A stretch of 37,367 bases of DNA from Bacteroidetes bacterium QS_3_64_15 (GCA_003022565.1 PXTN01000123.1:1-37367); one strand, 5' to 3'; positions 24,643 through 33,008 are shown, numbered from the stretch's first letter. Translations and numbers: made by a program. Notes: generated from the sequence alone by a model not told the origin.

Positions 24643-25836
24643 ATGGTGACAAGGGAGCGACCAAAGATTTTAATGGTGACGGTCTGGGATTGGGTGCTTG
24701 CGAGGTTTCGGCTTGCGCTCGCTGAATCGCTTCGCGAGGAAGGATATGACGTGACCTTCGTGTGTGCCGACGGGAAATACGTCGATCGATTTCAGGAGCG
24801 GGGATTTCGCTGGGTTGAATGGGAATCAAAGCGGAAGCGGCTCAATCCGCTCGCGGAGGCGCGTGCCCTGTTCGCGCTGAGTGACATCTACGCGCGGGAG
24901 CAGCCCGACCTCATTCACCACGACACGATAAAACCAAACCTGTACGGCCCCCTCGCGATCAAACTGAACCAGATTCGAGGGCAGACCGAGACTCCCCCGC
25001 AGGTTATCGACACGTTTATGGGACTGGGATATGTCTTCTCCGATGGACTCCTTCCCCGGATCATCCGGACTCTCGTCCGGCCGTTCCTCACCTTCGCGGT
25101 GAATCGGCCCCACGTCCACCTCGTCTTTTCGAACGAGTCGGATCGGGAGCGCCTGCGGGACGAGGGGATCCTTCGGCACAACCGCACGGACGTTTTGATG
25201 AGCGAGTTCGTGGACACGGACACGTTTCAGCCTTTTGCGCCGGACCGACTGGCACCAGAGGCGGCTGATGAAGGCAAAAACGACGCGCCGGTCGTGCTCA
25301 TGGCCGTGCGGCTGCTCTGGGCGAAGGGCGTGGGTGAATTCGTCGAGGCGGCACGGATTCTCGAGGAGCGGGGGGTCGAAGCGCAGTTTTGGCTGGCCGG
25401 GGAGCCCGATACGGATAGTGCGGGCTTCGTCCCGGAAGATCAGCTTCGAGAATGGGAGCACGAGGGAGTCATCGAGTGGCTCGGATACCAGACGGACATG
25501 CCGACGCTCATGAATCAGGCCGACGTGGCGGCCCTCCCCACAAAATACAACGAAGGGATGCCCCGCTTTCTCGTAGAGTCGGCAGCCTGCGGATTGCCGA
25601 TCGTGGCGACCGACCACGAAGCGTGTCGCATTGTCGTTCGGGAGGGGGAAACCGGGATGCTCGTTCCACCAGGGGAGGCCGGCGCGCTTGCCGATGCCCT
25701 CGAAAAGCTCCTCACCGACGCTGAGCGCCGGCGGGCCATGGGGCGTCGGGCCCAAGATGTTGCTACGGATGAGTTCGACGAAGAAGTTGGGACGGCGAAC
25801 TGGCACCGCCTGTACGCCCGACTCCTGTCCCGCTGA
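24643..25836 (+). CDS. GT4-family glycosyltransferase C
   Basis: GT-B fold glycosyltransferase of 397 aa. ATG 24643 is chosen because the beta-strand KILMVTVWDWVLARFRLALAESL begins right after it; a longer frame from 24532 would overlap sulfotransferase 3. The middle holds HHDTIKPNLYGPLAIKL and VIDTFMGLGYVFSD, as in the glycosyltransferase group that works on N-acetylated or galactosyl acceptors (PglA/CapM-like). The C-terminal domain has LMAVRLLWAKGVGEFVEAARIL, WLGYQTDMPTLMNQADVAALP and the donor motif EGMPRFLVESAACGLPIVAT. The polysaccharide repeat would therefore receive at least three residues from GT4 enzymes encoded here, plus the initiating sugar. Confidence 0.93.
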   Translation: MVTRERPKILMVTVWDWVLARFRLALAESLREEGYDVTFVCADGKYVDRFQERGFRWVEWESKRKRLNPLAEARALFALSDIYAREQPDLIHHDTIKPNLYGPLAIKLNQIRGQTETPPQVIDTFMGLGYVFSDGLLPRIIRTLVRPFLTFAVNRPHVHLVFSNESDRERLRDEGILRHNRTDVLMSEFVDTDTFQPFAPDRLAPEAADEGKNDAPVVLMAVRLLWAKGVGEFVEAARILEERGVEAQFWLAGEPDTDSAGFVPEDQLREWEHEGVIEWLGYQTDMPTLMNQADVAALPTKYNEGMPRFLVESAACGLPIVATDHEACRIVVREGETGMLVPPGEAGALADALEKLLTDAERRRAMGRRAQDVATDEFDEEVGTANWHRLYARLLSR

Positions 25837-25887
25837 GGCGTCCACCGCGCCGTCCGATACTCCTCTCTTCTGGTTGCTGAATGCCTG

Positions 25888-26889
25888 ATGAGCAAAACCC
25901 TTCTCCTTACAGGTGCAAGTGGGTATATCGCAGGGCATCTGATTCCGGCCCTCAAAGACCAGGCGGGAACCCTCATTGGTGTGGATCGGCGGCAGGAGGT
26001 GCCGGAGGGGATCGACTCCTTCGTCCAGGGCGACCTGTGCGACCCGCAGGTTGCCCGAAAGGCCGTGGCAGGGACCGACCAGATCCTGCACTTGGCTACC
26101 GCCCGGGCCGACTGGGGGCTCTCGGAAGAGGAATACTATCGCGACAACCTCGACGCGATCCGCACCCTCATTGAGGCGGGCCGAAAGGAGGGCGTGACGG
26201 ACTGGGTGTTCTACAGCACCGTCTCGGTAATGGGCCCGAGCCGTGAGCCGCTGTCAGAGGACGCGGGATTCAACCCCATCGAGCCGTACGGAGCATCCAA
26301 GGCCGAGGCCGAACAACGCTTCCGTCAGCTGGCCACAGACGATCCCGAGGCGCGCGTGCTGGTCATTCGCCCTTCCGCCGTCTATGGGCCGGGGAACCCG
26401 CCGGACACGAACATCTATCGGCTAATCGACGCGATCTACAACCGGCGGTTCGCGATGGTAGGGCCGGAGTAGGCCCTCAAGTCCACCTCGTACATGGAGA
26501 ACCTGCTGGCGGCAACCTTTTTTCTGGTGGAGCGAATGGACCGCGGGCTTCAGACCTACATCTACGTGGACGCGCCCGTCCTCACCACCAAAAAACTGGT
26601 CACGCGGATTTATAAGTTCCTGGGCAAGACGCCTCCGTCCTGGCACGTCCCGCTCGGCCTTGCGAGACCCGTCGCCAGGGTGTCCGATGTCGCCGCCGAC
26701 CTTATCGATGTCGACTTTCCCATTACCGCCGCCCGCATCGAGAAATTCAACCGGTCGACGAATTTCGACGCGTCCAAGATCCGGGGGGAAGGGTTCGAGC
26801 AGCCCGTTTCGAACGAGGAGGCCCTCCAAAAGACCGTCGCGTGGCATCTCCGCCACGAATATGGTGCGCGCCTCCCGAACGATGCATAG
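25888..26889 (+). pseudogene. NAD-dependent epimerase/dehydratase (extended SDR) interrupted by an in-frame TAG
   Basis: Nucleotide-sugar modifying enzyme in which a single stop codon breaks an otherwise continuous frame. Residues 1-194 carry the NAD loop TGASGYIAGHL, LHLATARADWG, YSTVSVMGPS, the catalytic YGASK and VIRPSAVYGPG. Codon 195 is TAG (26470-26472). In the same frame the protein continues ALKSTSYMENLLAATFFLVERM to a natural stop at 26889 (333 codons in all), and this second half is a proper SDR C-terminus. A separate start at ATG 26494 would give a fragment without the cofactor domain. A recent nonsense mutation is most likely; read-through or a base error remain possible. It lies between GT4 C and the uronate epimerase gene. 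Confidence 0.88.
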
Positions 26890-26941
26890 ATTTTGTGGTC
26901 TCTTCTCCGTCATCGGCTGATCACGACACGTTCCCCGACCC

Positions 26942-27925
26942 ATGCACATCTGTGTTACCGGCGGTGCCGGCTTCATCGGCGGGCACCTCTGCCGCCGCCT
27001 GCTGGACGAGGGCCACCGCATTACGGCCGTCGACAACTTCGATCCCTTCTATCCGCGCGCCATCAAAGAGGAGGGCATCGAAGACTTCCCGGCCCACTCG
27101 TTTACCCTGATTGAGACGGACATCTGCAACACCGATACGCTCCTGCAGGCGTTGCACGGGCGGAGCGTTGACGCCATCGTTCACCTGGCGGCGAAGGCTG
27201 GGGTGCGCCCGTCCATCGAAGCCCCCGAGGCCTACGAGCGCACCAACGTCGGTGGTACGCAGTCGATACTGACGGTGGCGCAGGAGCTGGACATCGATGC
27301 GTTCATTTACGGCTCTTCCTCCTCCGTCTACGGCAACAACGAGAAGATCCCTTTCGCCGAGGACGATCCGGTACGCCATCCCATCTCGCCCTACGCGGCC
27401 ACGAAGCGTTCCGGCGAGCTGCTGGCGCACACGTTCTACCACCTCCACGACATCACCACCCACTGCCTGCGCTTCTTCACCGTCTACGGGCCGCGCCAGC
27501 GCCCCGATCTGGCAATTCACAAGTTTGCCCGCCAGCTCCTGACCGATCAGCCGATTACGATGTACGGGGACGGCACGTCAAGTCGCGACTACACGTACGT
27601 GGAGGACATCGCCGACGGCGTCGCAAAGAGCCTACACCGTGCCACGTCGCGCGACGAGCCGGAGTACGAGATCATCAACCTGGGCGGCTCGGAGACAACC
27701 GAGCTCAGGGATCTCATTTCTGGAATTGCCGGCGCGGTGGGCATCTCCCCAGAGATCGAGCAGCTCCCGGAGCAGCCCGGCGACGTGAAGCGCACCTACG
27801 CCGACATTTCGAAGGCCGGCACGCTCCTCGACTGGGAGCCCGAGACCCCGATTGAAGTAGGCCTGCAGCGGTTTTCGGAGTGGGTGACGACGTACTACGC
27901 CGACCGGCCCGTGCTGGACGTATGA
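26942..27925 (+). CDS. UDP-glucuronate 4-epimerase-like SDR
   Basis: Extended short-chain dehydrogenase of 327 aa that epimerises or dehydrates a nucleotide sugar; closest in style to UDP-glucuronate 4-epimerases (CapI/LspL). The NAD loop is [17 protein letters not shown], followed by the typical [14 protein letters not shown]. Catalytic Ser/Thr are in GSSSSVYG, and the YxxxK pair is in [26 protein letters not shown] and [16 protein letters not shown] are characteristic of this subgroup. All key residues are present. It would supply UDP-galacturonate for the polysaccharide. It sits 52 bp after the broken SDR gene and ends the dense cluster. Confidence 0.9.
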   Translation: MHICVTGGAGFIGGHLCRRLLDEGHRITAVDNFDPFYPRAIKEEGIEDFPAHSFTLIETDICNTDTLLQALHGRSVDAIVHLAAKAGVRPSIEAPEAYERTNVGGTQSILTVAQELDIDAFIYGSSSSVYGNNEKIPFAEDDPVRHPISPYAATKRSGELLAHTFYHLHDITTHCLRFFTVYGPRQRPDLAIHKFARQLLTDQPITMYGDGTSSRDYTYVEDIADGVAKSLHRATSRDEPEYEIINLGGSETTELRDLISGIAGAVGISPEIEQLPEQPGDVKRTYADISKAGTLLDWEPETPIEVGLQRFSEWVTTYYADRPVLDV

Positions 27926-28005
27926 GGATGGAGGAATGTTATTGTTCTGTGTAGAATCGAGAAGGCTTTGACATCCCTCTCCACGTCCCCTAGCGTACGG
28001 TAGCT

Positions 28006-28149
28006 ATGAATAACCGCACTGTCACATCCGCGCCCTCGTCTGCACCGGCTTCCCGCGTCGGTACAACTGGAGGACTGTCTGCGTTTGCCCTCTTCTATCT
28101 GGGCTACGCGTATGTCTATTTCTATCTCCTGACGGCCGGCGGCGTGTAG
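28006..28149 (+). CDS. Small single-span membrane protein (47 aa)
   Basis: The ATG at 28006 opens a 47-codon frame: a polar Ser/Thr/Ala-rich N-terminus (MNNRTVTSAPSSAPASR) followed by a single helix rich in aromatic residues (SAFALFYLGYAYVYFYLLTA) and a stop at 28147. Real coding is supported by the clear amphiphilic layout and by an intrinsic terminator 27 bp downstream. The tyrosine-rich helix resembles small subunits of respiratory or other membrane complexes, but I recognise no family. It stands alone between the epimerase and chorismate mutase genes. Confidence 0.55.
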   Translation: MNNRTVTSAPSSAPASRVGTTGGLSAFALFYLGYAYVYFYLLTAGGV

Positions 28150-28176
28150 CACACGTGCGTTTCAGTGTTTTCTCCA

Positions 28177-28213
28177 CCCGCCGGCCGACGGCCCTCGGCC
28201 CCGGCGGGTTTTT
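28177..28213 (+). terminator. Intrinsic terminator after the 47-aa membrane protein
   Basis: CCCGCCGG (28177-28184) pairs with CCGGCGGG (28201-28208). The loop can pair further (CCGA with TCGG), and TTTTTG follows. It is a strong GC stem with a T-tract, and separates the small gene from chorismate mutase. Confidence 0.85.
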
Positions 28214-28292
28214 GTCGTTTATGGGTCGACGGCCGCATGTCCGGCGGGCTCTCCGACCGTTTCACACGTTCCCACAAGCTGGAGAACCGCCC

Positions 28293-28661
28293 ATGGCATC
28301 ATCTACACCCGCGTCCCTGCAAGACGCCCGCGCCCGCATCGACGAGATCAACGAACGGGTCGTCGAGCTCCTCGCCGAACGACAGGCCGTCGTCGATGAG
28401 CTCTGTGACCTGAAGGCCGACGCCAATCAGACCGTTCGTGATCCCGAGCGAGAGGCCGAGTTGCTGGCCCACGTTCGGTCGGTGGCCGAGGAGGTCGGCC
28501 TTCCGCCTGACCTCGCGGAGACCCTCTTCGAAGAGATCTTGGAGCACTCCGTGCAGCGCCAGCGCCGCCAGCGCGCGGAGGCGCATCGGGAGGAGCCCGG
28601 CACGCGTCCCGAGCCCGAGGAGGGTCCGGGCGCTGCCCGCCTGTCCGAATCATGGCAGTAG
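28293..28661 (+). CDS. Chorismate mutase (AroQ type)
   Basis: Converts chorismate to prephenate, the first step to phenylalanine and tyrosine. ATG 28293 gives 122 aa. An all-helical CM_2 domain occupies about residues 8-92, with ARIDEINERVVELLAERQAVVDELCDLKAD carrying the Arg and Lys positions that bind chorismate, then VRDPEREAELLAHVRSVAEEVGLPPDLAETLFEEIL. It ends in a Glu/Pro-rich acidic tail. A longer frame from 28155 runs through the terminator and is rejected. It is monofunctional, without fused dehydratase or DAHP synthase. The next gene starts about 100 bp later on the same strand. Confidence 0.9.
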   Translation: MASSTPASLQDARARIDEINERVVELLAERQAVVDELCDLKADANQTVRDPEREAELLAHVRSVAEEVGLPPDLAETLFEEILEHSVQRQRRQRAEAHREEPGTRPEPEEGPGAARLSESWQ

Positions 28662-28757
28662 CCCACCGGGGCCGGACGCTACCGGTCCGAATCTCCCGGC
28701 TCCGACGGGCATTCGAACTGGGGATGTTCTCGCAGAATTAGTTTCTCTCCGCGCGCC

Positions 28758-29189
28758 ATGAACGCTCCCTCGAATCGCCCGGACTTTGTGCCGGAATACA
28801 ACAAGCCGGACGCGCCCGGCCTCCACATGCAGTTCGACAACACGGTCTCGCTCTACCACGTCGTTGAGGGGGACGACGATTTCAAGACCGCGGCGCAGAA
28901 CATCTTTTCCCTCCTCACGGAGGCGCAGGAGAAATTTCCGGATTGGCCGCGCGTCTTCTACCTCGACATTGAAGGCCATGTGCGGGACGACGGGCGCCTG
29001 ACAGAGGACATGGTGGAGCTCCAGCAGGAGTTTCTCATCGCCGCGATGGGCAAGTTTTTCACCGCCCTGGCCCTGCCCCTGGTCTCCGTCGTCAATCCGG
29101 ACGATCAGGTCAACGACCTCCCTGACGAGCTCGTCTTGCAGCCCCCCGATGCGGAGCTCCCGAACGACACGGCGTGGCCGAAAGAATGA
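28758..29189 (+). CDS. Hypothetical protein, 143 aa
   Basis: I do not recognise this protein. It is soluble and acidic with no signal peptide. It starts MNAPSNRPDFVPEYNKP, then a core with mixed strands and helices: FDNTVSLYHVVEGDDDFKTAAQ, FPDWPRVFYLDIEGHVRDDG, MVELQQEFLIAAMGKFFTAL and PLVSVVNPDDQVNDLPDEL. The third-codon-position GC bias and the regular hydrophobic pattern support real coding. It could be co-transcribed with chorismate mutase. No function is proposed. Confidence 0.75.
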   Translation: MNAPSNRPDFVPEYNKPDAPGLHMQFDNTVSLYHVVEGDDDFKTAAQNIFSLLTEAQEKFPDWPRVFYLDIEGHVRDDGRLTEDMVELQQEFLIAAMGKFFTALALPLVSVVNPDDQVNDLPDELVLQPPDAELPNDTAWPKE

Positions 29190-29714
29190 AGCCTCCGCCC
29201 CGAGTGTATGCCGGAGGGGGAGCGTCCCCGCAAAGGATGAACTCGTCCTGCACTCACGGTGTGGAGGTCCTGGATGTATCGAAAGAAATAAAAGAAACGC
29301 CTGGGGGCGTAGAACTTCTCATCGCGGCCTCCGTGAAAAAGCCGGTCTCTGTTTGAAATCTTCCACGTCCTGTTGACGAGGAAGAACGACTCCGGACGGC
29401 GCGAGGATCTAGTTCCCAATGTAGGAGCGGACGAGACACAGGAGACTCAAGCCCTCCCTTGCCCAGCCCGACCGTGCAGAAGAAGCATGGCTTCTACGTG
29501 GGGCCTACGTGTTGGCTCTTCGTCGTTGGCTTAAGGCAAGACCGTACACGGGGGCTTTCCCGGGAGCCGGAATGTTTTCCGTCCCGGCCGCTCCCACCTA
29601 TGGTCACTCCCACCTATCATAGGTTTTGGACAAGGGGCGACAGCGCTCCCCGAGCGCAAATCTGATCCGAGCGATCCCCCCTCGAATGTTTCGGCGTCAT
29701 CGACATACGCAAAC
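29190..29714. other. Intergenic region upstream of the second SDR gene
   Basis: About 525 bp with no credible gene; the short frames have no recognisable protein features. The only structure seen is a double direct repeat with an overlapping palindrome at 29591-29623, about 90 bases before the SDR start. The region is less GC-rich than the coding DNA. Confidence 0.5.
29591..29623. repeat. Spaced direct repeat plus palindrome, possible operator
   Basis: CTCCCACCTAT occurs at 29591-29601 and 29607-29617, a period of 16 bp. The second copy runs into the palindrome CCTATCATAGG (29613-29623). It lies about 92 bases upstream of the SDR start codon, where a regulator could act. Two copies only, so a chance origin is not excluded. 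Confidence 0.45.
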
Positions 29715-30734
29715 ATGAAATACCTGATCACCGGCGGTGCAGGATTTATCGGCAGTCACCTGACCGATCGGCTCATCGAGCAGGGCCATCACGTACACGT
29801 GCTCGACAATCTCTCCACCGGACGGCTCGGTAACGTTCGCCACTGGGTCGACCACAGCCGATGTACGCTCACCATTGGCAGCGTGCTGGACAATCACACC
29901 CTCGGGCAGTGCATTGCCGAGTGTGATCGTGTTGTACACCTAGCGGCGGCTGTCGGGGTGGAACGCATCATGGACCGCCCCGTCGATACGATCTTGACGA
30001 ACGTGCGGGGCACGGAGAACGTGCTGGAGCTGGCCCGCCATCACCACAAGAAGACGCTCGTGGCCTCGACGTCGGAGGTCTACGGAAAGGCGATGAGCAA
30101 GAACGGCGGCGGACCGTCGCTCGGGGAGACGGACGACCTCACGCTGGGGGCAACGACGAAGCGGCGGTGGGCGTACGCCTGCTCGAAGGCGATGGACGAG
30201 TTTTTGGCGCAGGCCTACCACGACGAGCACGATCTCCCTATCCTCTGCGTCCGCTTTTTTAACACCGTGGGGCCCCGGCAGTCCGGCAACTACGGGATGG
30301 TGGTGCCCAGCTTCGTGGAGCGGGCCCTGGCCGGAAAGCCCCTGGAGGTGCACGGGGACGGGACGCAAACCCGCTGTTTCGTGCACGTGGCCGACGCAGT
30401 GCGGGCCGTAACGCAGCTTTTAGACACACCGGCCGCCGAGGGAGAGGTCTTCAACGTGGGCCGTCCGGAGGAGATCTCAATTCAGGCGCTCGCCGAGCGG
30501 ATCCGGGCGCTCGTGGACCCCGATCCCAGTATCACCCACGTCCCGCACGAGAAGGTCTACGGAGAAGGGTTCGAAGACATGCAGCGGCGCGTGCCGGATC
30601 TCTCGAAGCTGGAGGCCACGATTGGGTACGAGCAGCAGCATTCGATGGACGAGATCCTGCACGACGTCATTGACGACGTGAAAACCCGCCAGACGAACGT
30701 TCCCGCTCCAGAACGGGTGAATGGTTCTTTGTGA
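29715..30734 (+). CDS. NAD-dependent nucleotide-sugar epimerase/dehydratase (extended SDR)
   Basis: Extended SDR of 339 aa acting on a nucleotide sugar. The NAD loop is [17 protein letters not shown], followed by VLDNLSTGRLGNV. The active site is spread over VASTSEVYGKA and WAYACSKAMDEFLA (YxxxK). RFFNTVGPRQSGNYGMVVPSF and VHGDGTQTRCFVHVADAV are in the substrate region. The sequence style lies between UDP-glucose 4-epimerases and UDP-glucuronate decarboxylases; an Arg-Trp pair before the catalytic Tyr is common in the latter. The exact substrate is uncertain. It is separate from the main cluster but probably serves the same precursor pool. Confidence 0.9.
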   Translation: MKYLITGGAGFIGSHLTDRLIEQGHHVHVLDNLSTGRLGNVRHWVDHSRCTLTIGSVLDNHTLGQCIAECDRVVHLAAAVGVERIMDRPVDTILTNVRGTENVLELARHHHKKTLVASTSEVYGKAMSKNGGGPSLGETDDLTLGATTKRRWAYACSKAMDEFLAQAYHDEHDLPILCVRFFNTVGPRQSGNYGMVVPSFVERALAGKPLEVHGDGTQTRCFVHVADAVRAVTQLLDTPAAEGEVFNVGRPEEISIQALAERIRALVDPDPSITHVPHEKVYGEGFEDMQRRVPDLSKLEATIGYEQQHSMDEILHDVIDDVKTRQTNVPAPERVNGSL

Positions 30735-30871
30735 ACCGCGGGCTGGAGGGGCGCTGCTCTGACCAGTGAGCCCCAGGGCAAAATCCCGGAGGAACCGTCG
30801 GAGCATGGGCGGGCCAGCTTCCGTAAATCACTCTCAGGCATCGTGTTCACTTTGACCTTCCCCTTCACGCC

Positions 30872-31027
30872 ATGATGTTGGCCACCGCCATTCTCCAGGA
30901 ATCCGCTTCCTTCCAGGCCAGCGCCCCGATCGGAACGGGGCTTGAGTGGCTCACCCTCGGCTCGGTTCTGATCCCCGCTGTCCTTCTTGTCTTCCTCGTG
31001 TACTGGGGCGTACAGGAGACTGTCTGA
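30872..31027 (+). CDS. Small single-span membrane protein (51 aa)
   Basis: ATG 30872 opens a 51-codon frame: a short N-terminal part (MMLATAILQESASFQASAP), then GTGLEWLTLGSVLIPAVLLV and FLVYWGVQETV with one clear transmembrane helix (about residues 28-46). The frame ends at TGA 31025-31027 and is followed by a bidirectional terminator, which supports a real transcript. I do not recognise the family; the short exposed C-terminus and the Trp/Tyr near the membrane face suggest a complex subunit or leader. It lies alone between the SDR gene and the convergent TPR gene. Confidence 0.5.
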   Translation: MMLATAILQESASFQASAPIGTGLEWLTLGSVLIPAVLLVFLVYWGVQETV

Positions 31028-31206
31028 TACGGATCGGCCTGATGTGGATGGGCAAAAGATCGAGGCCATCCCCTCCTGCCGTGGCGTTCCCGCGCCCTCA
31101 GCGGAGCCCATTGGACGCATCGAGTTGCAGGAGCGTTGGGGCTGCGCGGGTCCCCAACCGTACGCGGACGAACAGTTGAAACCGGCCCGTATCCGTATCG
31201 ACACAG

Positions 31207-31241
31207 AAAAAGCCCATGCCGCAGTTCGGCACGGGCTTTTT
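31207..31241. terminator. Bidirectional intrinsic terminator
   Basis: AAAAA, then GCCC-A-TGCCG, loop CAGTT, CGGCA-C-GGGC, then TTTTT. The stem has 9 pairs with one A/C mismatch and T-tracts on both strands. It lies between the converging 51-aa protein gene (+) and TPR gene (-) and can end both transcripts. Confidence 0.92.
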
Positions 31242-31314
31242 GTCTGCAAGGGGACGAAAAGCGGAGTGGTGCTACACTGCCCCGCAGGAAGAACAGTCCT
31301 CCGACGACGCGGCG

Positions 31315-32217
31315 CTAAAGGTCGTCGCAGTCGTTCTCGAGAGCGTGGTTTGCCCGAGCTTCATAGTCGCCGTAGGCAGCATTGTTGAACGTCCTGCAGG
31401 CGGTGGTTTTGTCACCGAGCGCCATCTGCGACTCCGCAATGTAGTAGTGATACTTTGCGGCGTCGCTGCGGCTTCCCTGGTGCATGTTGAGGCCTCTCCG
31501 TGCGGTCTGAATGGCCTGGGCGTGTTGACCGTTGCGATGCAGAGCCAACGCGCGATAGAATAAGGAATTTGCGCTCGGGTCCGCATACTCGCGCATCTGA
31601 TCGAGAGCCTCGAGAGCGGCGTTAATCTGCGCCTGCGATGAAGTCTCGCCTTGCAAGGCCTCAGAGGCCCTGGAGATAAACTCCGCTCGAATGCGTTCGG
31701 TAGCACGACCCGCCACCCGGGTATTGCCCGTCTCATTTCCGATCTCGATCGCCCTCTGGAGAGACTGCAGCCCCTCCTCTGTTCTGTTGGCCCCGAGGAG
31801 AGCAATGCCTCGGTTGTAATGGACTGCAGGATCATTGTCTACGTACTGTAGCACCTTCTCATAGTAGTCCAGCGCCGTCTCGTAATTTTCCTCCTTATTG
31901 GCGGTCGTCCCCGCCTCCTTTAGGCTCTTTACGAGAAACTGCTGGGACATCTGAACTGCTTGGTCCCACTGAATCTCCTCTGCCATAGTCAAGGCCTGCT
32001 CGAAGATGTTGGACGCCTCTTCATAGTTGCCGGACTGAGCCGCACTTTTGCCCTCGTTGAACAGTTTCTGGACTTTCTTCTTCTGGGCTCTCTTCGCGTC
32101 GCTTGACCCATCCTGAGCAACAGCGGGGGACACACCGAACTGAACTGCGAACAGGCCGAGGAAGGCCACGACGATCCAGCAATTCGCGAATGGGTGGTGG
32201 GGCCGGTACGTATTCAT
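31315..32217 (-). CDS. Secreted TPR-repeat protein
   Basis: A 300-aa protein with an N-terminal signal peptide (hydrophobic WIVVAFLGLFAVQFG, then SPAVAQDG with a likely cleavage after AQ or AVA). At least five tetratricopeptide repeats follow; recognisable units are KLFNEGKSAAQSGNYEEASNIF, ANKEENYETALDYYEKVLQYV, AVHYNRGIALLGANRTEEGL and LFYRALALHRNGQHAQAIQ. The last repeat ends with a Cys pair (TACRTF and ENDCDDL) that could form a disulfide in the periplasm. ATG 32217 is chosen because the signal peptide starts there. A scaffold role is expected; the partner is unknown. It faces the bidirectional terminator at its 3' end. Confidence 0.88.
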   Translation of the reverse strand: MNTYRPHHPFANCWIVVAFLGLFAVQFGVSPAVAQDGSSDAKRAQKKKVQKLFNEGKSAAQSGNYEEASNIFEQALTMAEEIQWDQAVQMSQQFLVKSLKEAGTTANKEENYETALDYYEKVLQYVDNDPAVHYNRGIALLGANRTEEGLQSLQRAIEIGNETGNTRVAGRATERIRAEFISRASEALQGETSSQAQINAALEALDQMREYADPSANSLFYRALALHRNGQHAQAIQTARRGLNMHQGSRSDAAKYHYYIAESQMALGDKTTACRTFNNAAYGDYEARANHALENDCDDL

Positions 32218-33008
32218 GGCTATCGGGTAGTTAGAAGAGAGAGTGTACGGCAGAGCCTCAAAACGTAAAGTCGCCCTATTCTTTTGTTTCCGGTACGTCA
32301 GGGGAGGCGCTCCTCCCAGGGGGACTCCGAAGCAGTCCGCAGCGGGCCGCAAAGTAGCGGCGAGTCCGGTTTTCCCCCGAAGAGCGCCCCTCGTGTGTTC
32401 TGCGTGACGGGCGGTCCACCGGCACTTGCGCCGTTGGCCGCAACCGGCGCGATCCGTTAGAGTGCAACGCCTATGCCGGAATAGAAAAGCACGGGCGAAC
32501 CGCACGTTTCAGGAAGGACGTGGGGGAGGGGCCGAGAGCTGCTTGTTCGGCTTCGGGGGCCGACATTCACCTTGTACCCTCCGGAAGCGCTTGTGAAAGG
32601 CTCAAATTGAAAAATCCAGTAACAGAGACTTGAAGGAGTGACAGTTCGAAAGGCGTGGTGGGTAGTGCGCAGCGTTGTATAGAATCTGAGACACCCGGCA
32701 ACGCACGCTGAGCGGTGCTTATTCTTCATCGGAACGGCCCTTAGCGATTCTCCGAAAGACGCCAGCTCTGCCCGGCAGGCCCGTACCGGGTGCGTTCTAG
32801 GGCAGAAACGGCGGCGCGCAGAAAACCGAGGGGCGTGCCGCTCAAACAGAGGGGCGGGGGCCTCCTCGAGAACCGTCACTGGCATTCCCCCGCCGTACTC
32901 GTTATTGTTACTCGGGCCACACCAAAGCTGCGTGCTGACGCGTGGTGCCTAGTCAAATAGTGGCCTGCGATTCGTTTCCCTCTCATCCGCAACGCATCCC
33001 TCACACCC
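32218..33008. other. Intergenic region between divergent TPR and nucleotidyltransferase genes
   Basis: About 790 bp without a supported gene. A 142-aa minus frame (32457-32885) has no domain or signal sequence. Both flanking genes must have promoters here. On the minus strand TACGTTTTG at about 32260-32266 is close to the TAnnTTTG box, roughly 45 bases before the TPR start. A degenerate copy of the cdsA-type repeat words occurs at 32653-32670. Confidence 0.45.
32653..32670 (-). repeat. Degenerate copy of the ANNACGC repeat words
   Basis: On the minus strand this reads GCGCACTACCCACCACGC. Its ACTACCC and ACCACGC match the adjacent ACTACGC and ACCACGC heptamers of the island after cdsA at 13 of 14 bases. 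No opposing arm was found close by, so this may be a decayed copy. Confidence 0.45.

Noticed and set aside
26494-26889. Independent 131-aa gene starting at ATG 26494
   Set aside because: It is in frame with, and the direct continuation of, the SDR before the TAG; alone it lacks the cofactor-binding domain.
28155-28292. Longer chorismate mutase beginning at GTG 28155
   Set aside because: The extra 46 residues are translated through an intrinsic terminator and are not part of the chorismate mutase fold.
32457-32885. 142-aa minus-strand frame upstream of the TPR gene
   Set aside because: No start context, no domain, and it runs through the decayed repeat words; Arg/Pro/Ser-rich like other shadow frames.
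2733-32893. Shared 14-mer CTGGCATTCCCCCG at about 2733 and 32879, both intergenic
   Set aside because: In 37 kb of GC-biased DNA several 14-base matches are expected by chance, and the similarity does not extend.
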